Source of the DNA: an uncultured Aquimarina sp.
GTDB taxonomy: Bacteria; Bacteroidota; Bacteroidia; Flavobacteriales; Flavobacteriaceae
DNA: 64,000 bases
Assembly: GCF_947500065.1 (NCBI RefSeq)
Contig: NZ_CANMQT010000001.1
Coordinates: 930,001 to 994,000, forward strand
Reading direction: 5' to 3'
Shown here: positions 1 through 8,318 of the stretch, piece after piece
Layout: the number at the start of each line of letters is the position of its first letter
Position numbering within the stretch: position 1 is the first letter of the stretch
Notes under the pieces: generated by a model
The model's database searches: none
The model's input: only the letters and a program-made list of their open reading frames with translations
Told to the model about the DNA's origin: nothing
Made by a program: the position numbers and the translations under genes

Positions 1-98
1 ATATAAAATCAATTTTGGTATAGAAAAAGTAATACCTTGTATATCTTTTTTTTTAGAAGCTTCTACTCTATTCTATTTTTACAAAAAATCCTTACATA

Positions 99-1007
99 GT
101 GAAGCATCATTTTATATTTATAATCTTCTTTTCGGGAATCACCAATACTCTATGGAGTCAGCGCCCAAAAGGCGAAATAGGAGGTTTTGAATATTCAATT
201 ATTCCCTCTGTTGGCGATACTCAAATCGAAAAATACGCGGTCAATCTAAATTTTGGGACCAAACTTGGGAAAAACCTGTTAGGTTTTGGTTTTTCATATA
301 CTTATTACGATTTTTTATATAAAAAGGATTCGTTTATAGATTTTGATCTTGCTCCTTATGAAACAATCCATAATATACAATTCAGATTCTTTTATAAGTA
401 TTCGATTGGTGATTCTTGGTCTGGTATTTTTATGTTTTCACCATCTATATCTTCAAATTTACAAGGAAGTCTCAGCGGTAATGATCTAATTATAAATTCA
501 ATCGCCTCAATCTCTAAAAAATGGGGAGATAATGATACATTTTCATTATTCACATTTGGAATTGGCTTTGGCACCCCTTTTGGAGAACCTCAGTTATTTC
601 CAGCTATTTCCTTTAGAAAAAAAGTAAATTCACAATGGAACTATGTGCTAGGTCTCCCGGAAACAAGTTTGAATTATAATTATGGGGAAAGACACACTTT
701 CAGTGGAAAAGCAACTTTTAATGGGCTTTTTGGAAATGCATCTTCATCAACAATTCTACCTGACAACAGTCTACAAACAGATACCAAGCTACAGTTCAAC
801 TCATTGAATACCGGTTTTCAATATAACTATAGAATTCAACCCAATTGGACTACTGTAATTAGCCTTGGATATACACCTTGGAATCAATTAAGGGTATTAG
901 ATAACCATAATAACGAACTATACGATCTCGGGTCAAATAGCTCTTTTTATATATCCATGGGATTAAAGTTTAACATAAATAAAATGATGAATGAAAACAA
1001 AAATTAA
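99..1007 (+). CDS. Putative outer-membrane beta-barrel protein (DUF6268-like)
   Basis: 302 residues from a GTG codon. The first ~20 residues are hydrophobic and end in a Ser-Gln cleavage-like site (TLWSQ), so the protein is probably exported. The rest alternates aromatic/hydrophobic and polar residues in short strands separated by Asn/Gly turns, as in Bacteroidota outer-membrane barrels; the overall look resembles the DUF6268 family. The 3' end overlaps the next gene (Kelch lipoprotein) by 17 bases, so the two are probably co-translated. It heads a gene group that ends in a LytS/LytTR two-component pair and may be an output or sensory channel for it. The family assignment is by eye; barrel topology is more certain than the family name. 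Confidence 0.6.
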   Translation: MKHHFIFIIFFSGITNTLWSQRPKGEIGGFEYSIIPSVGDTQIEKYAVNLNFGTKLGKNLLGFGFSYTYYDFLYKKDSFIDFDLAPYETIHNIQFRFFYKYSIGDSWSGIFMFSPSISSNLQGSLSGNDLIINSIASISKKWGDNDTFSLFTFGIGFGTPFGEPQLFPAISFRKKVNSQWNYVLGLPETSLNYNYGERHTFSGKATFNGLFGNASSSTILPDNSLQTDTKLQFNSLNTGFQYNYRIQPNWTTVISLGYTPWNQLRVLDNHNNELYDLGSNSSFYISMGLKFNINKMMNENKN

Positions 1008-2010
1008 TCTATTTACAATGAATTCATTCCAGTTACAAAAATGTTTGTTCCTGGTCATGATTTGCCTAGTCACTACCGCATGTTCGGATGATGATGATGA
1101 TGAACTATTGGGGAACTGGGTAGATCGATCCGTTTTTGATGGAACTCCCAGAAGTAGTGCAATAGCTTTTACTATTGATAAGAATGGTTATATGGGTACA
1201 GGTTTTGATGGAGATGATTATTTAAAAGATTTCTGGAAATATGATCTAGAGGGAAATTTCTGGAGTCAACTAGCAGATTTTCCTGGTTTAGAGCGTAGTG
1301 CAGGAGTTGGGTTTACAATTAATGGCAATGGTTATGCAGGAGCTGGTTTTGACGGAGACAATGAATTAAGTGATTTTTATCAATATAATCCTTCGACAAA
1401 TACATGGTCTGCGATTGCTAATTTTGCTGGTGGTGCCAGAAGAGGAGCTGTTGCATTTAATTCCAATTCTTTAGGGTATGTAGGAACCGGATTTGATGGT
1501 GACAATGATAAAAAAGACTTCTGGAAATACAATCCCATCACCGATGAGTGGACTGAATTAGTAGGTTTTGGAGGAGATAAAAGAAGAGATGCAATCACCT
1601 TTGCAATAGATGACAAAGTATATCTTGGAACAGGAATATCTAATGGTTTAAATCAGGAGGATTTTTGGGTATTCGATACCACTACCGAAATCTGGAGTGT
1701 ATTGAAAGACCTTGATGATAATGATGACTACCAAATCATAAGAAATAATGCTGTAGGATTTAGCATTGGAAACAAAGGATATGTTGCTTGCGGAAATATT
1801 GGTTTTGGACCATCATCCACCGTATGGGAATATAATCCTACAACAGATCTTTGGGAAGAAAAAACAGCCTATGAAGGAATTACAAGAGAGGATGCGATTG
1901 CTTTTTATAATGGTTCGCGAGCTTTTATTGCATTAGGCAGAAGCGGAACACTATATCTAGATGATAATAGAGAGTTTTTTCCTCTAGAAACGGAAGACGA
2001 AGACGATTAA
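991..2010 (+). CDS. Kelch-repeat beta-propeller lipoprotein
   Basis: 339 residues. The N-terminus has a hydrophobic stretch ending in TTACS followed by an Asp run: a signal-peptidase-II lipobox plus the acidic tail that in Bacteroidota directs lipoproteins to the cell surface. The remainder is five to six repeats of the form GYxGxGFDGDN...DFW+YDPxTNxW, typical of Kelch/galactose-oxidase propellers. Residue 10 is also Met (position 1018) and is a plausible alternative start, since the signal peptide proper begins there. It overlaps the upstream barrel gene and precedes a DUF4907-like gene. Probably a surface ligand-binding or adhesion protein; the ligand is unknown. Confidence 0.8.
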   Translation: MKTKINLFTMNSFQLQKCLFLVMICLVTTACSDDDDDELLGNWVDRSVFDGTPRSSAIAFTIDKNGYMGTGFDGDDYLKDFWKYDLEGNFWSQLADFPGLERSAGVGFTINGNGYAGAGFDGDNELSDFYQYNPSTNTWSAIANFAGGARRGAVAFNSNSLGYVGTGFDGDNDKKDFWKYNPITDEWTELVGFGGDKRRDAITFAIDDKVYLGTGISNGLNQEDFWVFDTTTEIWSVLKDLDDNDDYQIIRNNAVGFSIGNKGYVACGNIGFGPSSTVWEYNPTTDLWEEKTAYEGITREDAIAFYNGSRAFIALGRSGTLYLDDNREFFPLETEDEDD

Positions 2011-2021
2011 TAATTAACTAC

Positions 2022-2077
2022 GATCAGGCAGTATCTATATTTTTGCCACACCATCCCTACATACATGCTGTCTGATC
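2022..2077. repeat. Imperfect inverted repeat between Kelch and DUF4907 genes
   Basis: GATCAGGCAGTAT at 2022-2034 pairs with ATGCTGTCTGATC at 2065-2077 (11 of 13 positions) across a 30-base loop, followed by TATTTT. It lies inside an otherwise same-direction gene group and could partly uncouple the surface genes from the downstream signalling genes. The T-tract is weak, so calling it a terminator would be an over-reading. Confidence 0.4.
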
Positions 2078-2090
2078 TATTTTAACAACT

Positions 2091-2432
2091 ATGAAAGAGC
2101 TTCTTAAATATACTACTGTATTTATCATAATTATCTCAGGTGCTTTAATGTCCAGTTTGTTTATTCAAAAATCAATATCAAAAAAAGACGATATATACGC
2201 ACTTAAGATAAATGAATATGCAGAAAACGAATGGTACTATGAAGTGTATATAGCTTCTAAATTAATCATAAAACAAGAAACAATACCAGGGGTTTCAGGC
2301 AAACAATATTTCAGATCTAAAGAAGAAGCCCGAAAAATTGGAGTTTTAGTTATTAATAAATTAAAATCAGGTATTATGCCAATGATATCATTAAATGAAT
2401 TGAAGAGACATGATATCACTTTCAAAAAATAA
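2091..2432 (+). CDS. DUF4907-like exported small protein
   Basis: 113 residues with one N-terminal hydrophobic segment (about residues 8-27), then a short globular domain containing YYEVYIASKLIIKQ, IPGVSGKQYF and a C-terminal MISLNELKRHDI. This order (xYEVY-xxGKxIIKQ, IPxxxGxxxF, KLxxGxxPxIxxxEL) is what I recall of DUF4907, a small Bacteroidota domain often found beside Kelch proteins. No catalytic residues are apparent. The stop lies inside the 5' end of the histidine-kinase gene (23-base overlap), pointing to translational coupling. It probably works in the envelope with the Kelch lipoprotein and the kinase. Confidence 0.65.
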   Translation: MKELLKYTTVFIIIISGALMSSLFIQKSISKKDDIYALKINEYAENEWYYEVYIASKLIIKQETIPGVSGKQYFRSKEEARKIGVLVINKLKSGIMPMISLNELKRHDITFKK

Positions 2433-3492
2433 CTATCTTGATCCTTACAAAAAATTGATTTCATTGAGAAAAGGCTATAGAGTTAAAGAAATCTGGATCC
2501 ACATTATTATCTGGTTATGTTTTTTCACATTACCTATTGTAATTGCGATTCCAGAATTAGATAAAATACGTTTAGATTTTATTTTTAGAGGACTTAGCAG
2601 TGCTGCTCTATTTTATGTTAATTACCTATTATTAGTTCCAAAGCTTCTTTTAAAGAAAAAAAGCCTTTTATACATTCTAATTTCTATTGGTGTTTTAGTT
2701 TCATTCAATTATTTACTTAGGAATTTTTACTCTATTCCTCCATTGGAGAAATTAAATAGGTTTTTAGAATTGGAAAATGAATCCTCTCCTCTAAAAAATT
2801 TAAAATATATCCTTCCTGCAATTTTTTCTTTTGTATTTTTCCTCTTAGGAGGTATATTTAGTCTTATAGTTGACTTTTATAAAAGAGATCAAATCGCTAA
2901 AGAAATAGAAGCAAAACGAACAGAAACAGAGCTTAGATTTCTAAAAACCCAGTTGAATCCACATTTCTTGTTTAATTCATTAAACAGTTTGTACTCATTG
3001 GTTCGTAATAAATCTAACGAAGCGCCAGAAGCAGTTATTACTTTATCCGAATTAATGAGATATATGCTTTATGAAGCGAATCAGGAAATAGTTTTCCTTA
3101 AAAAAGAAATTGATTACATAAAAAACTATGTGTCTCTGCAACGGCTTAGACTTGCTAATAGTGAAAATGTAAAACTGCTAATACGAGGAAACTACGAAGA
3201 TAAAAAAATATACCCTCTATTATTGATTTCCTTTATTGAAAATGCGTTCAAATATGGAACAGATTTTAAAGGAAACACTATCGTTGACATAAAAATAGAA
3301 ATTACTAAAAACGTCCTAGTAATCACAGTACGTAATATTATTGGGACATATCGAAAGAATGAGGATTCTTCTGGTATTGGTTTGAATAATATTAAGAATA
3401 GGTTAGAGCTTTTATATAAAAACACCCACACTCTTACTATTATAGAGGAAGAAGGTTTTTATACTATTGATTTAACATTAACACTAAAATAA
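2410..3492 (+). CDS. LytS/YehU-type sensor histidine kinase
   Basis: 360 residues. About four transmembrane segments occupy residues ~30-165, with no extracytoplasmic sensor domain of any size. They are followed by a short coiled linker and the His_kinase domain (PF06580 type) with LNPHFLFNSLNS; the phospho-acceptor is His185. A HATPase domain follows with the N-box ENAFKYG and the glycine loop GIGLNNIKNRL. It is the partner of the LytTR regulator that starts two bases after its stop. The start is taken at the ATG that overlaps the upstream gene; no other ATG precedes the first membrane segment. Confidence 0.9.
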   Translation: MISLSKNNYLDPYKKLISLRKGYRVKEIWIHIIIWLCFFTLPIVIAIPELDKIRLDFIFRGLSSAALFYVNYLLLVPKLLLKKKSLLYILISIGVLVSFNYLLRNFYSIPPLEKLNRFLELENESSPLKNLKYILPAIFSFVFFLLGGIFSLIVDFYKRDQIAKEIEAKRTETELRFLKTQLNPHFLFNSLNSLYSLVRNKSNEAPEAVITLSELMRYMLYEANQEIVFLKKEIDYIKNYVSLQRLRLANSENVKLLIRGNYEDKKIYPLLLISFIENAFKYGTDFKGNTIVDIKIEITKNVLVITVRNIIGTYRKNEDSSGIGLNNIKNRLELLYKNTHTLTIIEEEGFYTIDLTLTLK

Positions 3493-3493
3493 A

Positions 3494-4222
3494 ATGAAGT
3501 GTATTATTATTGATGATGAGCCATTAGCATTGAATATTATAAAATCATATTGTGAAGACCTTGGCACTTTGGAAGTTACTGGGGTTTTTACTAATGCATT
3601 AGAAGCATTAGACATTATAAATAATAATAAAGTTGACCTTGTCTTTTCTGATATTGAAATGCCCCAGATCAATGGAATTGATTTTATCAAAGCATTAGAT
3701 CATAAACCACTTTTTATTTTTACAACTGCTTATTCACAATATGCAATAGAAGGGTTTGAATTAAACGCCGTAGATTATTTGGTAAAACCCATTCCTTTTC
3801 CAAGATTCATTAAGGCAGTGAATAGAGCTAAGGAGATTTTTGAATTAAAAAAAGACAATAAGGCATCATTAATAACTAAAAAAGTTCCTGTTAAAACAAC
3901 CACTACTCCGGATCAATTTATTTTTGTAAAATCCGAGTATGAAAACATAAAAATTAAATTAGAAACAATAAAATATATTGAGGGGCTTAAAGATTATTTA
4001 AAAATCCACATCTCTACGGGGAAACCTGTACTTACTTTAATGAGTTTTAAAGCAATACAATTAAAACTTCCTGAAAACAATTTTGTAAGAATTCACAGGT
4101 CATTTATAGTAAACATTAACTGTGTAGAAGCTGTTCAAAAAAGCAAAATAATTATCGATACTATTAGAATCCCAATTGGAGAGAGTTATAAAGCCGATTT
4201 TCTTAAAAGAATTGGGATTTAA
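3494..4222 (+). CDS. LytTR-family response regulator
   Basis: 242 residues. The N-terminal receiver domain has the acidic pair IDDE (Asp7, Asp8), the phospho-acceptor Asp53 in FSDIEMP, and the conserved Lys of YLVKPI. A linker at about residues 120-140 leads to a C-terminal LytTR DNA-binding domain (about 140-240) with the typical FVRIHRSFIVN and IPIGESYK motifs. It starts two bases after the sensor kinase stop. It is expected to act as a dimeric transcription factor; its target sites cannot be read from one locus. Confidence 0.92.
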   Translation: MKCIIIDDEPLALNIIKSYCEDLGTLEVTGVFTNALEALDIINNNKVDLVFSDIEMPQINGIDFIKALDHKPLFIFTTAYSQYAIEGFELNAVDYLVKPIPFPRFIKAVNRAKEIFELKKDNKASLITKKVPVKTTTTPDQFIFVKSEYENIKIKLETIKYIEGLKDYLKIHISTGKPVLTLMSFKAIQLKLPENNFVRIHRSFIVNINCVEAVQKSKIIIDTIRIPIGESYKADFLKRIGI

Positions 4223-4228
4223 TTCAAT

Positions 4229-4279
4229 CAACACTTTTCTTGATAATGGTACTTGTTAAAAAAGAAAAGTGTTGTTTTT
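4229..4279 (+). terminator. Intrinsic terminator of the LytTR cluster
   Basis: A perfect 13-base stem, CAACACTTTTCTT (4229-4241) with AAGAAAAGTGTTG (4262-4274), is followed by a T run. It sits seven bases after the LytTR stop codon and separates this cluster from the convergent minus-strand operon. Confidence 0.8.
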
Positions 4280-4290
4280 CATTATTTGTA

Positions 4291-5184
4291 TTATTCAGGT
4301 AGAGTAGGCTTAGAGTTTCCATATAGTGGTAATCCTTCTATCGGATACAATATATCTTTGTTAAATCCATCAAATTTATAATTCGATAACGTAAAATAAT
4401 AAACGTAACCTTCTTCCTTCTTAGGTGAAAGTAATTGAATACTTATTTTACTAGGTAAATGTGCACCGATACTTGTTTCTTTTCGGTCAAATCTAACTGT
4501 ACCATGCTGCAATCCTTTTGGCATAGTAATAAAAAAATCATTGATCGTTACTTCTGTAAGATCTATAAACCCAGTTTCTTTATTAATATAAATTAACCAA
4601 CGATCGTATTTACTATTAGGTTCTTCAGACCCCCAAGTAGCATATACAAGATCATATTGTTTATTCTCAAATTCCTTTTCTCCAGCATATCTTATAATAG
4701 TAGCATCAAGAATCCTAAAAGGTGATTCTAATATATAATGATATGTAGCAAGACCCCAAATATAGCGATCGTGTTCGTGTTTTTTTAGTTCATCCTTTTT
4801 ACTATGTGATTTATATCCTTGCCAAGATTGCAAACCTTGTATGACTCCTTTTTTTCTACCTTCAAGATACTCCAATTGACCATCAAAAGTATTTGTAGCA
4901 AAACGGAATTGAAGATCATTTTTATTATTCCCAGGAAAAGCATTCATAGGCATAACGAGCCAACCTTTTTTCCAATTAAATTGAGCAGTTACCTCATACA
5001 CATCTGTTTTAGAAAATTTATTATATCCCATTTTTTCCATGGAAGCTTCTAAAAGTCCCCTACCTTTCGTATCAGCTTGATTAGGATTACTTATTAAATA
5101 ATCACTACGTAAATCAACAGACCCACAGGATTGTATCATTAAAATAAACATGAAATAAAGTGGTAATCTGATTAATAATTTCAT
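4291..5184 (-). CDS. LolA-like fold lipoprotein of unknown function
   Basis: 297 residues. The signal peptide ends in the lipobox IQSCG, so Cys20 is the likely lipidated residue. The body is rich in short beta strands. Its centre reads YDRWLIYINKETGFIDLTEV, which resembles YILYVNPETKLIDQ in the lipoprotein at 9415-10293; both look like LolA/LolB-type open barrels that hold a lipid or other hydrophobic group. The downstream end of a two-gene operon, 17 bases after an SRPBCC gene; an operator-like palindrome precedes that operon. The function is inferred only from fold impression and neighbours. Confidence 0.6.
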   Translation of the reverse strand: MKLLIRLPLYFMFILMIQSCGSVDLRSDYLISNPNQADTKGRGLLEASMEKMGYNKFSKTDVYEVTAQFNWKKGWLVMPMNAFPGNNKNDLQFRFATNTFDGQLEYLEGRKKGVIQGLQSWQGYKSHSKKDELKKHEHDRYIWGLATYHYILESPFRILDATIIRYAGEKEFENKQYDLVYATWGSEEPNSKYDRWLIYINKETGFIDLTEVTINDFFITMPKGLQHGTVRFDRKETSIGAHLPSKISIQLLSPKKEEGYVYYFTLSNYKFDGFNKDILYPIEGLPLYGNSKPTLPE

Positions 5185-5201
5185 TTTTCTTTAGATTAAA
5201 A

Positions 5202-5672
5202 TTAAACTGTAATTTCCTTTTGTAAATTTTTTAAAGCTTTTTTCATTACAGATGGCAACATTATGTTTTTAGCCATCCATTTTTTAATCATATTCCCATT
5301 GGGATCATAATACTGAGTCCAGACAACTTCTGTTCCTTCCATTTTTTCGATAAGCTTAAAATATCCCAAATGGTTTTTAACGATATGCATATCGGCTATC
5401 ATATATGCGTATCCATATGGCGGATCCCAGTGTACTATCTTTTCCTGCAGTAAATCAGGTCCGAATTGACAATTACGTTCACATCCTTCTCCCCACTCAC
5501 CTTCTGTGTTTGCTGTTGTAAGATCTACTTCTTTGATCATTGGTATCCAGGTTGTCATTCCTTTATGATCAGAAACTACCTCCCATACCTTATCAATCGG
5601 TGCAGTCACAAATCCCTCCACCTGAAGTTGTTTTGGAGCATTGGTAAATTGTTTTACATCCAGTGATTTCAT
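5202..5672 (-). CDS. SRPBCC (START-like) family protein
   Basis: 156 residues, no signal peptide, so cytosolic. The opening VEGFVTAPIDKVWEVVSDH followed by a Trp/Ile segment and GxGxxR/N, then repeated strand pairs and a C-terminal amphipathic helix (VMKKALKNLQKEI), is the classic SRPBCC/polyketide-cyclase layout: a helix-grip cavity for hydrophobic ligands. First gene of an operon with the lipoprotein at 4291-5184. The palindrome TAGACCGTTCTA lies 19 bases upstream and the neighbouring TetR gene has a similar site. Confidence 0.85.
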   Translation of the reverse strand: MKSLDVKQFTNAPKQLQVEGFVTAPIDKVWEVVSDHKGMTTWIPMIKEVDLTTANTEGEWGEGCERNCQFGPDLLQEKIVHWDPPYGYAYMIADMHIVKNHLGYFKLIEKMEGTEVVWTQYYDPNGNMIKKWMAKNIMLPSVMKKALKNLQKEITV

Positions 5673-5690
5673 AAATTATTTATTTTTAAT

Positions 5691-5702
5691 TAGACCGTTC
5701 TA
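5691..5702. promoter_or_regulatory. Candidate operator of the first TetR, upstream of the SRPBCC operon
   Basis: TAGACCGTTCTA is a near palindrome (10 of 12 positions symmetric) and shares the TAGACC half-site with the palindrome upstream of the tetR gene at 5726-6307. It lies where a promoter of the 5202-5672 gene should be. Confidence 0.45.
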
Positions 5703-5725
5703 CTTATTTTGATTATAAAAAAATA

Positions 5726-6307
5726 TTATGCTTTAATAAATTCAAAAGTCATGTGTAACCATGTATCCATATCCTTTCTTGATCTATCGACTTTCATTTT
5801 AAAAAAGGTCCCGTAAAAACCTGAATGTAAATAATTTGCTATTTCCTTGGCACTATATCTTTTGGTGATTTCTCCTAATTCCTGTCCTTTTCCTACTACA
5901 TCAGCAATTAAATCCAGCCATTGATCAAATTGTTCTTTTGTTTCCTCCGCTAAGGAATCGTATAATCTCCCTGTTTCATTTCCCATATTGTTAATTAAAC
6001 ATCCACTACAGAAATTATCTTCTTCATTATAATCAATTAATAATTTATAAAAAGATTTTAATGTATTTATCGGGGTTTCTTTTGAATCTTTAAAAATCCC
6101 TTTAAGCCATTTCCTATTCCCTTCTCCATAATACTGGATTACTTGTTTGGCAAAATCTTCTTTAGACTCAAAAAAATTATAAAAAGATCCCTTAGGAATT
6201 CCTGCTTCTTTAAGAATTTGATTAATTCCTACATGATGATACCCATTCTTTCGAATCACTTGGTACCCCACTTCTAGAATCTCTTCCTTGTTATACTTAT
6301 AGCCCAT
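5726..6307 (-). CDS. TetR/AcrR family regulator (first copy)
   Basis: 193 residues. The N-terminal helix-turn-helix is canonical: VGINQILKEAGIPKGSFYNFFESKEDF. The C-terminal ligand domain contains FCSGCLINNMGNE, a Cys-x2-Cys segment seen in one TetR subgroup and echoed in the second TetR of this window (MGCLGCNISNE). A 16-base near palindrome upstream suggests autorepression. The neighbour downstream is an SRPBCC/lipoprotein operon with a related site, so that operon is the probable target. The ligand is unknown. Confidence 0.9.
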   Translation of the reverse strand: MGYKYNKEEILEVGYQVIRKNGYHHVGINQILKEAGIPKGSFYNFFESKEDFAKQVIQYYGEGNRKWLKGIFKDSKETPINTLKSFYKLLIDYNEEDNFCSGCLINNMGNETGRLYDSLAEETKEQFDQWLDLIADVVGKGQELGEITKRYSAKEIANYLHSGFYGTFFKMKVDRSRKDMDTWLHMTFEFIKA

Positions 6308-6340
6308 AACGGTGGTAAATGTATAAAATATTTTTTAAAT

Positions 6341-6356
6341 TAGACCAATTGGTTTA
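6341..6356. promoter_or_regulatory. Candidate TetR autoregulatory operator
   Basis: TAGACCAATTGGTTTA is symmetric at 14 of 16 positions and lies 34 bases upstream of the tetR start at 6307. It shares TAGACC with the site at 5691-5702. Confidence 0.55.
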
Positions 6357-6372
6357 TTTTTAAATTAAATTT

Positions 6373-6422
6373 AACTAATAGGCTTATTATAAACTATATA
6401 ATCTTCAACAAACCTATTAGTT
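6373..6422. repeat. Inverted repeat between SRPBCC and TetR genes
   Basis: AACTAATAGG (6373-6382) is perfectly repeated in inverse at 6413-6422 with a 30-base spacer. It lies 3' of the SRPBCC gene at 6443-7060 and 5' of tetR. There is no T run after it on the minus strand, so it is a weak terminator candidate; paired regulator half-sites are an alternative. Confidence 0.35.
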
Positions 6423-6442
6423 GTTATTCAAACTAAAATCAA

Positions 6443-7060
6443 CTAGCTTTTTACCACTTTTACCTTAGGGTATTTCTTTTTTATTTCTTTATACTTCCCA
6501 TTAACTGCATTTACTTTTTCACCTGTTTCTACATAGTGCTTTAATCCTATAAGAGTTCCCGCTAATGTCTTTTTGAAATTACCCTTCGCTATCGCTCCAA
6601 AAAAAGCAGGTTTTGTTCTGAACTGGAATTCGTAAGAAGCTGTAGAAGTTCCATCACCATTATCTCTAACTTCATAGTACGCCTGAGAATTATCCATATC
6701 CAAAGGAAATTTCTCAGCATCTATAACGATATTCCGCATCACCATATTCTGGCTATCAATTTCTTCAATACGTTCGTGGGTCCATCGTGTACCTTTTTCA
6801 TTGAAGCTACATTTACGTTTAGCTCCCTGCTCTCCTTTTAAAGATCCACTGATATAATTAGAAGCATATATATATGGCGAAAAATTAGAGATTTCTCCAT
6901 AATCCAGAACCATTGCTTCCCAAACGCGTTCTGCGGGCGCATTAATTTTGGTTTCAACCTTAATCGTTCTATATTTTTTTGACATACTCTGCCCGAACAT
7001 TGCTGTGCTACATATAGACAATAAAAGTCCTGCAACTACTATTTTCATTGTTGTTTTCAT
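6443..7060 (-). CDS. Exported SRPBCC family protein
   Basis: 205 residues. A cleavable signal peptide is evident (hydrophobic AGLLLSICSTAMFGQ, about residue 24), so this START-like protein is periplasmic or surface-exposed, unlike most of its family. The core starts with KVETKINAPAERVWEAMV, the standard opening, and proceeds through a Lys-Arg-Lys-Cys segment and strand pairs to a C-terminal helix (ALIGLKHYVETGEKV region). The 73-base gap to the upstream DinB lipoprotein gene suggests the same operon, which begins at the ECF-type promoter at 8281-8310. It is related to the SRPBCC protein at 7755-8258 (shared YFIETGK/HYVETGE ending). Confidence 0.85.
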   Translation of the reverse strand: MKTTMKIVVAGLLLSICSTAMFGQSMSKKYRTIKVETKINAPAERVWEAMVLDYGEISNFSPYIYASNYISGSLKGEQGAKRKCSFNEKGTRWTHERIEEIDSQNMVMRNIVIDAEKFPLDMDNSQAYYEVRDNGDGTSTASYEFQFRTKPAFFGAIAKGNFKKTLAGTLIGLKHYVETGEKVNAVNGKYKEIKKKYPKVKVVKS

Positions 7061-7133
7061 AATTCTTTATTTATTATTCGAAATTTCTATTCTAAGACCT
7101 ATACTTCTATAAATTCAGTGTAATATTTTGTTG

Positions 7134-7736
7134 TTATTGGTAGTTAAAAGGTGATTTTCCTAAGAACTTACGATACAATCCAATTTGTCCGAATTCGTAT
7201 CCCAAATGATGCATTTGGAATGCATATAATCCACGTATCGTTTGCTCAGGAAACGGGATAGGAAATGGTGCTTTTGCGTTAAGTTGTTCCTCGGTTAATT
7301 TTGCAATAGCTTCAGATATTTTAGGAGATAAGACATCCCAATCCTTTTTCATTTTTGACAGTGTGGGATATTGTGCATCAGGATCAAATTGTTTCCCAAA
7401 AGCAAATTGTTTCTCATATGGATTTTCGACTATTTGTCCGGTAAGTTGCCCCAGACTATACTGTATCCATACCGTATGCCCCACAATCCAAGATAGACTA
7501 TTGGTGTTATCAATTCTTTTTGAGGCTTCTTCATCAGAAATTCCTTCTAGGTTTTTAGAAAAAAGACCTGCGTGTAAATCATATTGTGTTTTTAAAACTT
7601 GTACATCCATTGGTTTATAAATTTCTTTTATCACTTCTTTTTCAATCGTATTAGGTTCTTTTGTTTGTGTATTGCACGACAGTAAGAAAATAGCTATCAT
7701 TAGCAATAACAAGGGTTTTACTTGCATTGATTTCAT
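7134..7736 (-). CDS. DinB-like four-helix protein carried as a lipoprotein
   Basis: 200 residues. The lipobox LLSCN places the lipidated Cys at residue 21, so it sits in the envelope, whereas most DinB/YfiT proteins are cytosolic thiol- or metal-dependent enzymes. The DinB fold is suggested by SLSWIVGHTVWIQYSLG (first metal His) and HHLGYEFGQIGLYR near the end. In the usual HxxxHxGQxG motif the last His precedes GQ; here that place is Glu181, so metal binding may be altered or lost. Lies 18 bases after the SRPBCC gene at 7755-8258 and is probably transcribed with it from the ECF-type promoter. Confidence 0.75.
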   Translation of the reverse strand: MKSMQVKPLLLLMIAIFLLSCNTQTKEPNTIEKEVIKEIYKPMDVQVLKTQYDLHAGLFSKNLEGISDEEASKRIDNTNSLSWIVGHTVWIQYSLGQLTGQIVENPYEKQFAFGKQFDPDAQYPTLSKMKKDWDVLSPKISEAIAKLTEEQLNAKAPFPIPFPEQTIRGLYAFQMHHLGYEFGQIGLYRKFLGKSPFNYQ

Positions 7737-7754
7737 TTTATTATTTTTTAGATT

Positions 7755-8258
7755 TTATACAGTTTTCAATGGATGCTTTTTAAAATACTTTACATCAGAT
7801 TTTAGTTTAGCTGCGGTTTGTTTTCCGGTTTCTATAAAATATCGAAGATCTACCATTGTCTGGATAATATCTTTTTTCATTTTGGGAACAATCATCCAAC
7901 TCATCAATGCCTTTGGAATAGTCGCTAGTTCTATTTCTAAATCTATAGAAACCTCTGATGTATTTACACTCTTTTGTTTGACTTTCCAGGTATTTCTAGC
8001 ACTTTTCATCATAGCTGGTAATCCATCCGCATAATAAGTATACCTCATATTCTCCTCATCTACCTCCTCAATAATTTCGCTAATTTCACCCCAAGTAGAA
8101 TGACAACTTCTTCCTCCATGTGATGAATTAGATATTTTACGTTTTTCTGAATGATTCACAGTACTTGCCCAATCACACACTTGTTCATACTCATTCCATA
8201 ACACCTCCCAAACTTTCTCTGCGGGAGCATCTATACTAATTGCTTCTTGGATTCTCAT
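7755..8258 (-). CDS. SRPBCC family protein under the ECF promoter
   Basis: 167 residues from the ATG at 8258, reading MRIQEAISIDAPAEKVWEVL, a standard SRPBCC opening. An in-frame ATG at 8351 would add 31 residues, but that segment is encoded by the terminator of the upstream sigma gene and by the TGTCACAC-N15-ATCTAAG promoter, so it is rejected. The body has the usual cavity-forming strands and ends with IQTMVDLRYFIETGKQ. First gene of an operon with the DinB lipoprotein and probably the second SRPBCC. Expected cytosolic; the ligand is unknown. Confidence 0.85.
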   Translation of the reverse strand: MRIQEAISIDAPAEKVWEVLWNEYEQVCDWASTVNHSEKRKISNSSHGGRSCHSTWGEISEIIEEVDEENMRYTYYADGLPAMMKSARNTWKVKQKSVNTSEVSIDLEIELATIPKALMSWMIVPKMKKDIIQTMVDLRYFIETGKQTAAKLKSDVKYFKKHPLKTV

Positions 8259-8280
8259 AATATTATGTTTTACGTTTTTA

Positions 8281-8310
8281 CTTAGATGCAAATGAGAAAG
8301 TAGTGTGACA
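8281..8310 (-). promoter_or_regulatory. ECF sigma promoter of the SRPBCC-DinB operon
   Basis: On the minus strand TGTCACAC (8310-8303) is followed by exactly 15 bases and ATCTAAG (8287-8281). The same two boxes with the same spacing occur before the ECF gene (9262-9291) and before the SRPBCC gene at 10445. It lies 22 bases upstream of the start at 8258. Confidence 0.75.
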
Positions 8311-8318
8311 AGCAAGCA

